Origin: Deltaproteobacteria bacterium
GTDB lineage: Bacteria; Myxococcota_A; UBA796; UBA9615
Length of the DNA: 64,000 nt
Reading direction: 5' to 3'
Assembly: GCA_023954745.1 (NCBI GenBank)
Contig: JAGSHC010000001.1
Location: 78,356 to 142,355 of the forward strand
Within the stretch, counting starts at the first letter, position 1, and the number at the start of each line of letters is the position of its first letter. The position numbers and the translations under genes are program-made. Positions 51,317 to 58,310 of the stretch are shown one piece after another. The notes under the pieces are model-generated. The model worked only from the letters and a program-made list of their open reading frames with translations, ran no database searches and had not been told where the DNA came from.

Positions 51317-53461
51317 TCAGTCCTCGCCGCGGTGGGTGAAGCCGGGGTGGGTGGCGATCATGGGGTTGGTCCCCGGAACGGTCTGACCGGACCGTCGAGA
51401 CTCGAACGCGCGCGCCAACCCGAGGAGCCGCCGGGCCTCGCTGCTGCAGCCGATTCCCACGTGGGACTTGGCGGCGCGGGCATAGGCATCGGCGGCGCGC
51501 CCTGGCTCCCCTGACTTGTGCCAGTGCTCCGCGGTGCGCTCCGCAGCGAGGCCACCGAACTCTCCGTTGCGCTCGAGCCAACGGGCGGCACGGGCGTGGG
51601 TCTCGGACCGGCGGGGGAGCTCGGCCTTCGACCGGCTGTCCCGGTTGCCGATCTGCATGAACCAACGTCCGCCGACCTCCCGGAACTGGATCACGTCCAG
51701 GTCAGCGGCCCAGCGCAGGGCATCGAGCACCTGGCTCCGGGCCATGGGGAGAGCGGCGAGGGCCAACTCGATCTCCACCCAGCGTCCGAGCTCGTCGATG
51801 TAGCCGAGGATCAGGTCGAGGCGGGGCGGGGGCTCGACGAACTCGTCCGCCGCGGTCGTCCCCTGTTGGGGGATCCAGACCCGACCGCGTCGCCGCAGCT
51901 GACCCTTTGTCTCCTTGTCGAGCATGCTCTGGATGAGCTCGCGAGGGTTCCCGCGGGCGCGCTCCACCTCGCTCGCCACGAGCTCCTCGAGCTCCTCGCG
52001 GGCCTCGGGCGTTTCGACCTCGGGCCGGAGCATCTCGGAGACCTGCTGAGGGCGCAGGGGGGGCAGCGCGACGTTGAAGAGACGGTCGGCCCCTTCTTGC
52101 ACAAAGGGCGTCAATCCCCCGAGCGCTCGCCCGGCGAGCACGATGATCAGCGGCTTCGGCGCCCAGCCGTCGATGGCGATGGCCGCCGCTCGTTGGATGC
52201 GCGCCCAGGTGGTGGAGTCCACCTCCTCCAAGGCGTCGAGCAGCAGGACCGTCGGCTGGTCGAGGCGCTCCATGGCCTGCGCCACGAGGTCGGTCGGCGG
52301 AGGTGACTTCGGGTCGACGGGCGGGGGGCGGAACCATCGATGCAAGGCGGTGCGTGGGCGCTCCGGGAGGCAGGATGCCGCGAGAACTTGCACCCGGCGG
52401 TCCTGACTCGCCTGGCGGGCCCAGCGTCGGAGCAAGCGGGTCTTGCCGGTGCCGGCTTCGTCGACCACCCGGATCAAGCAGCCCTTGCGGCTTCGCAGGT
52501 CGAGCAGTCGCCGACGAAAGAAGGCGTCGAGAGCTTCGCGACCGACCATGGGAGGGCGAGTGACGGACCAGATCTGAGTGGGAGGATCGACCGCGCTGCA
52601 TAGCGCGTCACCGAAGGCGTCCCGCACGTCCGACATGGTGGCGAATCGGGCACTGGGATCCCAACGGAGCAGGCGCTCCACGGCGCGGGCGACGCCGGCG
52701 TCGGCTTCGGGGCGCCACTCGCCCACCGGCTGCACGCGACCCACGCTGTACGCGCGGTCGAACTCGGCAGGGGTGTGGCCTGGGACGGCCTTCTGCCCGG
52801 TGATCAGCTCGTAGACGATCGCCCCGAGAGACCACTGGTCGGACCGGCGCGACCCCTTGCCGCCGTCCATCAGCTCGGGGGCCGAGTAGCCCGAGCGCTC
52901 CTGGATCTCCGCCATGGGGCGGGTGTCGATCCCCTCCTTCGCGGGCCAGATGCCGAGATCGACGAGATGCACCTCGCCCGCGCGCCCCACCAGGATGTTG
53001 TGAGGCTTCATGTCGAGATGAGCCGTCTGGCGGGTGTGCATCGCCTCCAGGGCGTCGATCAGTCCAGCCACGATGGGGCCGGCGTGGCGCCAGCGCTCAC
53101 GGAACGAAGCGTTCTGCCCCAAGGGAAGACACGTCCACCACTCCAGCAGCCCGCGGCCAGGGCAGTGCTCACACACGAGCCAGGCGTCGGCGCGCGCCTC
53201 CACGAGCTCCCGGGTGCCCATCACCTTGGGGTTGTTCAGCCCCGACAGGACTTTGTGCACCGTGCGGAGTCGGGTGATGTCTTCCTGGGACGGCTCGAAC
53301 ACGCGCTTCAGGACGACGTCTTGTCCCTCGCGGTTGTCACTCGCAACGACCACGTCACCCCGCTGGCCGCGATGCAGCACTCGGATGACTCGATACTGGC
53401 CTCGGATGAGCGCGGGTCGATAGACCTCGGCGTCGTCGGGAGCACTGTCCCAGGGATTCAA
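51317..53461 (-). CDS. Ser/Thr kinase fused to a P-loop (AAA/STAND-like) ATPase
   Basis: 714 residues from TTG at 53461, with GGAGG seven bases ahead. Kinase domain 20-285: loop HRGQRGDVVV, Lys52, catalytic HLDMKPHNI (Asp150) and VDLG in place of DFG (Asp168 kept); the substitutions are tolerated in other kinases. A gap with TRPPMVGREALDAFFRRR leads to an ATPase: Walker A DEAGTGKTRLL (about 340), Walker B LLLDALEEVDS, and HRWF. The C-terminal 200 residues are helical, TPR-like (ERTAEHWHKSGEPGRAADAY, ARAAKSHVGIGCSSEA). This kinase-ATPase-helical layout is common in Myxococcota and may be a regulatory switch. No transmembrane helix. Confidence 0.9.
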   Translation of the reverse strand: MNPWDSAPDDAEVYRPALIRGQYRVIRVLHRGQRGDVVVASDNREGQDVVLKRVFEPSQEDITRLRTVHKVLSGLNNPKVMGTRELVEARADAWLVCEHCPGRGLLEWWTCLPLGQNASFRERWRHAGPIVAGLIDALEAMHTRQTAHLDMKPHNILVGRAGEVHLVDLGIWPAKEGIDTRPMAEIQERSGYSAPELMDGGKGSRRSDQWSLGAIVYELITGQKAVPGHTPAEFDRAYSVGRVQPVGEWRPEADAGVARAVERLLRWDPSARFATMSDVRDAFGDALCSAVDPPTQIWSVTRPPMVGREALDAFFRRRLLDLRSRKGCLIRVVDEAGTGKTRLLRRWARQASQDRRVQVLAASCLPERPRTALHRWFRPPPVDPKSPPPTDLVAQAMERLDQPTVLLLDALEEVDSTTWARIQRAAAIAIDGWAPKPLIIVLAGRALGGLTPFVQEGADRLFNVALPPLRPQQVSEMLRPEVETPEAREELEELVASEVERARGNPRELIQSMLDKETKGQLRRRGRVWIPQQGTTAADEFVEPPPRLDLILGYIDELGRWVEIELALAALPMARSQVLDALRWAADLDVIQFREVGGRWFMQIGNRDSRSKAELPRRSETHARAARWLERNGEFGGLAAERTAEHWHKSGEPGRAADAYARAAKSHVGIGCSSEARRLLGLARAFESRRSGQTVPGTNPMIATHPGFTHRGED

Positions 53462-53509
53462 CCACTACCTCCGTAGCCGCACGGTCGCCCACCGTGGAGT
53501 CGGCCCATT

Positions 53510-54349
53510 CTAGCGGATCCCGCGACGTGCTCCGATGAGGGCGAACGCGCCGGCTCCGGCCGCGAGTGAGACGAGGAGCCACGGAGCCGTGGCGGGTTCG
53601 TCCCAACCCGCGAGGATGGTTGTGGCAGCGAGGCCGTTGTTCAAGACGTGCACGGCGACACAGGGGATCAAGCTCCCACTGCGCCAGCGAAGAACTCCAA
53701 GAAAGACTGCGAGAGGGAGCACGCCCACGGACTGGATGGGGTCGAAGTGCCACAGAGCGAAGATCAGGGAGGTGGTGATGATGGCCCCGACGGGGTGTGC
53801 GTCTCCGTCCATGACTCGCCAGAGGAACCCGCGGAACACCAGCTCTTCGAAGAGAGGTCCCACGAGCACGACCACCGCGGCGAACACGGCGCGCTCGACC
53901 ATGGGGCCGGTCCTCAACGACTCGGCGATCGCCGCGAGGTTGTCCAACGGGAGGCGCCATCCGAACGTGGAGCTGACCAGGTCCCACACGCCCGTCCCGA
54001 GGGCTTCGCCGACGACTCCGAGGAAGACCGCCCCCAAGGCGGCTCCGAGCCAGAGCGGCGCCCCCCAGCTCCCTCGGATCAGCCCCCAGGTCTCGCCAGG
54101 CGACCAGGTCTGCAGGCGCCGTGCGACCTCGGCGATCGCAAAGGCGCCGCCGGACATGCCCACCGCGCTCACCGCCAGGGCGAGGGGCGAGGCGAGTCCG
54201 TCCTCGCCGAAGAGCAACAGCAGCAGGGGGACCACCACCACCACGGTCCAGACGACGCACGTCACCACGTAGAGCAACGCGAAGCCCAAACGAGGACGGG
54301 GTAACGATTGGAGAGGCACGATGACTCCAGGAGGCTGTCTGGCGGCCAA
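53510..54349 (-). CDS. CPBP family intramembrane glutamic protease
   Basis: 279 residues with seven or eight predicted helices. CPBP (CAAX protease/bacteriocin-processing) motifs: GPLFEELVFRGFLW (Glu168, Glu169, Arg173), ALWHFDPIQ (His201) and VHVLNNG (His and Asn near 233-238). All three catalytic boxes are intact. Family members remove C-terminal or N-terminal tags within membranes; a branch called myxosortases is linked to processing of MYXO-CTERM proteins. Since three proteins in this window have such tails, this gene is a candidate for the processing enzyme. The start is tentative; TTG/ATG choices remain. Same strand as the kinase-ATPase gene, 48 bases upstream. Confidence 0.9.
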   Translation of the reverse strand: MAARQPPGVIVPLQSLPRPRLGFALLYVVTCVVWTVVVVVPLLLLLFGEDGLASPLALAVSAVGMSGGAFAIAEVARRLQTWSPGETWGLIRGSWGAPLWLGAALGAVFLGVVGEALGTGVWDLVSSTFGWRLPLDNLAAIAESLRTGPMVERAVFAAVVVLVGPLFEELVFRGFLWRVMDGDAHPVGAIITTSLIFALWHFDPIQSVGVLPLAVFLGVLRWRSGSLIPCVAVHVLNNGLAATTILAGWDEPATAPWLLVSLAAGAGAFALIGARRGIR

Positions 54350-54431
54350 TGGTCGCAGTGGCTATACCTGACGGCCCCTCAGCGCGGAACCGCGGGAGGG
54401 TTGCGGGGCTCCGCCCGCGAGGACTCGACCC

Positions 54432-55388
54432 GTGCATTCTGCCCTTCCCATTCCGTCTGCTCCATCTCGTCACCCCTTCGAAGGTGCGGCGGGGATCCTC
54501 GAGAGGGTGGGGAACACTCCGCTCGTGCGGCTCTGTCACGTGGCCGAGGGACTGCCCGACGACGTCGAGGTCTGGGCGAAGCTCGAGAGCGCGAATCCCG
54601 GGGGCTCCGTGAAGGACCGACCGGCCCTCGCCATCGTGTTGGACGCCATCCGTACGGGCCGGCTCAAGCGCGGTCAGCGGATCCTCGATGCGAGCTCGGG
54701 GAACACTGGGATCGCCTACGCGATGATCGGGGCGAACCTGGGCTTCGAGCTCACCCTGTGCCTGCCGAAGAATGCCAACGCGGAGCGAAAGCAGATCCTC
54801 TCGGCGTACGGGGTCGAAGTCGTCGAGACAGATCCGCTGGAGGGGAGTGACGGCGCGATCCGCAAGGCGCGCGAGCTCGCCGTGGACACCGAGCGCTACG
54901 CCTACCTCGACCAGTACAGCAACGACAACAACTGGCGGGCTCACTACGGGTCCACCGGGCCCGAGATCGTCGCCCAGACCGGCGGGGGCGTGACCCACTT
55001 CGTGGCCTCCCTGGGCACCAGCGGCACCTTCATGGGCACCACCCGCTTCCTCCGCCAGTGGAGCCCTGCGGTGAAGTGCTACTCGGTGCAGCCGGATTCC
55101 CCGTTCCATGGACTCGAGGGCCTCAAGCACATGGAGACCTCCATCGTGCCGCCCATCTACGACGACACCCTGGCCGATGGAAACATCGAGGCGCCCACCG
55201 AAGAGTCGTTCGAGCTGGTGCGTGATCTCGCCCGCTACGACGGAATTCTCGTCGGTCCCTCCTGCGGCGCAGCATGCTGGGCTGCTCTCCAGGTGGCGCG
55301 CACACTGGAGAGCGGAGTCGTCGTGACGGTGTTTCCCGACAGCGGCGAGCGCTACCTCAGCGAGTCCCACCTCTGGAACGCCCCATGA
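54432..55388 (+). CDS. cysM: Cysteine synthase, CysM/CysK family
   Basis: 318 residues from GTG at 54432. Fold-type II PLP enzyme: GNTPLVRL, PLP Lys61 in NPGGSVKDRPA, the phosphate loop SSGNTGIAYA, GTSGTFMGTTR and VGPSCGAACW. The gene is coupled to a JAMM protease, a sulfur carrier and an E1-rhodanese, the set used by actinobacterial CysM, which takes sulfur from a protein thiocarboxylate instead of sulfide and O-phosphoserine instead of O-acetylserine. The donor and acceptor here are inferred from this context. The TGA overlaps the next ATG (ATGA). Confidence 0.92.
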   Translation: MHSALPIPSAPSRHPFEGAAGILERVGNTPLVRLCHVAEGLPDDVEVWAKLESANPGGSVKDRPALAIVLDAIRTGRLKRGQRILDASSGNTGIAYAMIGANLGFELTLCLPKNANAERKQILSAYGVEVVETDPLEGSDGAIRKARELAVDTERYAYLDQYSNDNNWRAHYGSTGPEIVAQTGGGVTHFVASLGTSGTFMGTTRFLRQWSPAVKCYSVQPDSPFHGLEGLKHMETSIVPPIYDDTLADGNIEAPTEESFELVRDLARYDGILVGPSCGAACWAALQVARTLESGVVVTVFPDSGERYLSESHLWNAP

Positions 55389-55801
55389 CCTTGCACATCA
55401 TCCCCGAGCAGCTCGCGATGCTTCATCAGCACGCCGAAGAGGGCTTTCCCCACGAGGTGGTAGGCATCCTCGCCGGTTCGCGGGAGGACTGGAGCGTCAC
55501 CGAAGTCGTGCCGCTCACCAACGAGCGAGCTGACTCCGCGCACAATCGCTACAAGGTCTCGGGCCTGTTGTTGATGCGCGCCGAGCAGGAGCTCGAGTCC
55601 CGCGGCCTCGAGGTCGTCGGCTACTACCATTCCCACCCTGACCACCCCTCGCAGTACAGCGACTACGACCGCGACCACGCCCTGCCGAACATGAGCTACG
55701 TCATTGTTTCGGTGATGAGCGGGCGGGCCGCGACCACCCAGAGCTGGCGGCTGACCGACGACCGGTCCCGCATGGACGAAGAAGAGCTCCACTCCCTCTG
55801 A
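55385..55801 (+). CDS. mec: JAMM/MPN+ metalloprotease, Mec-like
   Basis: 138 residues. The JAMM zinc site is complete: Glu24 (PHEVVGILAG), His82 and His84 (YYHSHPDHPS), Ser92 and Asp95 (YSDYD), that is HxH(x7)S(x2)D. Mycobacterial Mec frees cysteine from the CysO-Cys adduct; the related QbsD trims two residues to expose the carrier's GG. Because the carrier downstream ends GGAR, this protease may do both jobs here. Stop-start overlap with cysM (ATGA) and 27 bases before the carrier gene. Confidence 0.9.
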   Translation: MTLHIIPEQLAMLHQHAEEGFPHEVVGILAGSREDWSVTEVVPLTNERADSAHNRYKVSGLLLMRAEQELESRGLEVVGYYHSHPDHPSQYSDYDRDHALPNMSYVIVSVMSGRAATTQSWRLTDDRSRMDEEELHSL

Positions 55802-55828
55802 TCAGAGGGTCGAGCTACAGGAGAGACC

Positions 55829-56110
55829 ATGAGCGTGTCCGTGATGATTCCCACCGCCCTGCGTTCCTACGCAGAGGGCAACGCGTCCATCACCTGTTCC
55901 GGGTCGACCGTGGGCGAGGCGCTGGCCTCTCTGACGGAGCAGCACCCCGGTCTCGCGAAGCACCTCCGTACGGCGGACGGGAAGCTGCGCAGCTTCGTCA
56001 ACGTCTACCTGGGTGAAGAAGACATCCGGTACATGGACGGCGAGGCCACCCCCGTCGCCGAGGGCGCGACGCTGACCATCGTGCCCTCCATCGCTGGAGG
56101 AGCCCGATGA
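55829..56110 (+). CDS. cysO: CysO/MoaD-like ubiquitin-fold sulfur carrier with GG-Ala-Arg tail
   Basis: 93 residues, beta-grasp fold (VMIPTALRSYAEG, STVGEALASL, FVNVYLGEEDIRYMDG, TLTIVPSIAGG). MoaD/CysO carriers normally end in Gly-Gly, whose carboxylate is adenylated and thiocarboxylated; this one has two more residues, Ala-Arg. The tail must be cut before activation, presumably by the neighbouring JAMM protease, as known for QbsE/QbsD. The DNA of the last four codons is ggaggagcccga followed by TGA, which also supplies the Shine-Dalgarno and start of the next gene. In its place in this operon the CysO role is more likely than MoaD. Confidence 0.88.
   Translation: MSVSVMIPTALRSYAEGNASITCSGSTVGEALASLTEQHPGLAKHLRTADGKLRSFVNVYLGEEDIRYMDGEATPVAEGATLTIVPSIAGGAR
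56096..56109 (+). promoter_or_regulatory. Ribosome-binding site embedded in the carrier's Gly-Gly codons
   Basis: GGAGGAG (56096-56102) encodes the two Gly of the carrier and begins its Ala codon, and sits four bases before ATG 56107 of the E1 gene, which overlaps the carrier's TGA (ATGA). It is the strongest Shine-Dalgarno of the cluster. Confidence 0.8.
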
Positions 56111-57300
56111 ACGCCCCCAAGACCGAGCTCCCGGAGCTCAACAACGAAGAGATCGGCCGCTATTCGCGCCACCTCATTCTCCCCAACGTGGGCATGGAGG
56201 GGCAGCGCAAGCTCAAGGGTGCCTCGGTGCTCTGCGTGGGCACCGGGGGGCTCGGCTCACCGCTGGCGCTCTACCTCGCGGCGGCTGGAGTGGGTCGCAT
56301 CGGGCTCGTGGACTTCGACGTCGTCGACGCCAGCAACCTGCAGCGGCAGATCATCCACGGCACCTCCTGGGTCGGGAAGAGTAAGGTGGAGAGCGCCAAG
56401 GCGCGGATCGCCGACCTCAACCCCAACGTGCAGGTGGACGTCTACGAGGAGCCACTGACGTCGGACAACGCCCTGGCGATCGTGGAGCCCTACGACGTCA
56501 TCGTCGACGGCACCGACAACTTCCCCACGCGGTACCTCGTCAACGACGCGTGCGTGCTGCTCGGCAAGCCCAACGTGTACGGCTCGATCTTCCGCTTCGA
56601 GGGCCAGGCATCGGTGTTCAACCACGAGGGCGGGCCCTGCTACCGCTGCCTCTATGAGGAGCCGCCGCCTCCAGGCCTCGTGCCCAGCTGCGCCGAAGGC
56701 GGCGTGCTCGGGATCCTCCCCGGCATCATCGGGGTGATCCAGGCCACGGAGATCGTGAAGATCATCCTCGGCGTGGGCGAGACCCTGTCCGGTCGCTTGA
56801 TGCTCTACGACGCCCTGGGGATGAACTTCCGTCAGCTCAAGCTGCGCAAGAACCCCAAGTGTGTGATCTGCGGCCCGAACCCGACCGTCACCGAGCTCAT
56901 CGACTACAACCAGTTCTGCGGTGTGCCGAGCATGGACGAGGGCGCACGTCCCACGGACGTCTCCCAGACCGACGAGGGGTTCGCCCGGCTGTCCGTGAAG
57001 GACATCAAGGCGAAGCTGGATGCCGGTTGGGCGCCCTTCGTGCTCGACGTGCGCAAGCCGCACGAGGCGGACATCGTGAAGCTCGACTTCGCGGACCTCC
57101 TGGTGGCCCACGAGGACGTGGCCGCGCACCTGGCGGAGATCCCGAAGGACCGTGACATCCTCGTGCACTGCAAGATGGGTGGACGCTCGGCGAAGGCCAG
57201 CAAGGTGCTCGCGGACGCTGGCTACGGCAGCGTGACCAACATGGAGGGCGGCATCACGGGGTGGGCGAACGAGATCGACCCCAGCCTGCCCACGTACTGA
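56107..57300 (+). CDS. moeZ: MoeZ-like adenylyltransferase-sulfurtransferase (E1 plus rhodanese)
   Basis: 397 residues. ThiF/MoeB domain 1-265: ATP site CVGTGGLGSPLALYL, DFDVVDASNLQRQ, VDGTDNFPTRYLVND, Zn Cys pairs 178/181 (PCYRCLY) and 252/255 (KCVICG), and active-region Cys195 (PSCAEGGVLG). The rhodanese domain 295-397 has active Cys356 (VHCKMGGRSAKA). It adenylates the carrier C-terminus and then transfers persulfide sulfur to give the thiocarboxylate. MoeZ does this for CysO in mycobacteria. Start fixed by the embedded Shine-Dalgarno. Last gene of the coupled cysM-mec-cysO-moeZ run. Confidence 0.94.
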   Translation: MNAPKTELPELNNEEIGRYSRHLILPNVGMEGQRKLKGASVLCVGTGGLGSPLALYLAAAGVGRIGLVDFDVVDASNLQRQIIHGTSWVGKSKVESAKARIADLNPNVQVDVYEEPLTSDNALAIVEPYDVIVDGTDNFPTRYLVNDACVLLGKPNVYGSIFRFEGQASVFNHEGGPCYRCLYEEPPPPGLVPSCAEGGVLGILPGIIGVIQATEIVKIILGVGETLSGRLMLYDALGMNFRQLKLRKNPKCVICGPNPTVTELIDYNQFCGVPSMDEGARPTDVSQTDEGFARLSVKDIKAKLDAGWAPFVLDVRKPHEADIVKLDFADLLVAHEDVAAHLAEIPKDRDILVHCKMGGRSAKASKVLADAGYGSVTNMEGGITGWANEIDPSLPTY

Positions 57301-57360
57301 GATCGATCGACGGGGCGCCGTGCCCTAGAGTGCGCGCCCTTCCGGCTCGAGGTTCCTTCC

Positions 57361-58278
57361 ATGTCTGTTCGCTCTGACTTCATCTGGTTCGACGGTGACT
57401 TCGTCCCCTATGACGACGCCACGGTCCACGTGCTCTCCCACACGCTCCACTACGGCCTGGGAGTCTTCGAGGGCATTCGCGCCTACGAGCAGCCGGACGG
57501 TACTGCAGGGATCTGGCGACTCGAGCCCCACCTGAAGCGGTTCCTCGACTCCCTCAAGATGATGCGCTGGGAGTGTGGCTACACCCACGACCAGCTCCGG
57601 GACGCCTGCCTCTCCACGCTGCAGCGCAACGGCTTCACCTCGGCCTACCTGCGACCGATCGCGTTTCTCGGGCACGGCGAGATGGGTCTGGGAGCCCGCG
57701 GCAACAAGCTGCACACCGTGGTCGCTTCATGGAAGTGGGGCGCGTACCTCGGCGCCGAAGGCATGGAGCGCGGCGTGCGGCTCCAGACCAGCTCCTTCAC
57801 TCGGCATCACCCCAATGCAGCGCTGCAGCGCGCGAAGGTCGTCGGTCACTACGTGAACTCGATCCTCGCCCGCTACGAGGCCAACGAGAACGGCTTCGAC
57901 GAGGCGCTGATGCTCGACGGCCACGGGATGGTCGCCGAGGGCACCGGCGAGAACGTGTTCGTCGTGCACGACGGGGTCGTGAGCACGCCGATGGTGACCA
58001 ACATCCTCCCGGGCATCACCCGGGACTCGGTGATGGACATCTGCAAGCACGAAGGCATCGAGGTCCGAGAGACCACCTTCGGGCGCGACGCGTTCTACAC
58101 CGCCGATGAGGCCTTCATGTGCGGCTCAGCCGCCGAGGTGACGCCGGTGCGCGAGCTCGACCGTCGCCAGATCGGCAGCGGCTCCCGCGGCCCGATCACC
58201 GAGCGGATCCAGAGCATCTACCTCGACGCGGTACGCGGTCGAGTGGACTGGATGAAGGACGACATCACCACCGCGTAG
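57361..58278 (+). CDS. ilvE: Branched-chain amino-acid aminotransferase
   Basis: 305 residues, fold-type IV PLP enzyme. PLP Lys159 (QRAKVVGHYVNS) matches E. coli IlvE Lys160. Also HTLHYGLGVFEGIRAY, YLRPIAFLG, LQTSSFTRHHPNAAL, DEALMLDGHGMVAEGTGENVF and MCGSAAEVTPV. It interconverts Leu/Ile/Val and their 2-oxo acids with glutamate. It lies 60 bases after moeZ and may share its transcript, but no overlap links it. Convergent with the receptor gene 32 bases away. Confidence 0.95.
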   Translation: MSVRSDFIWFDGDFVPYDDATVHVLSHTLHYGLGVFEGIRAYEQPDGTAGIWRLEPHLKRFLDSLKMMRWECGYTHDQLRDACLSTLQRNGFTSAYLRPIAFLGHGEMGLGARGNKLHTVVASWKWGAYLGAEGMERGVRLQTSSFTRHHPNAALQRAKVVGHYVNSILARYEANENGFDEALMLDGHGMVAEGTGENVFVVHDGVVSTPMVTNILPGITRDSVMDICKHEGIEVRETTFGRDAFYTADEAFMCGSAAEVTPVRELDRRQIGSGSRGPITERIQSIYLDAVRGRVDWMKDDITTA

Positions 58279-58310
58279 GAGCCTCGGAACACCTCGGGAG
58301 GGGCTGGCCC

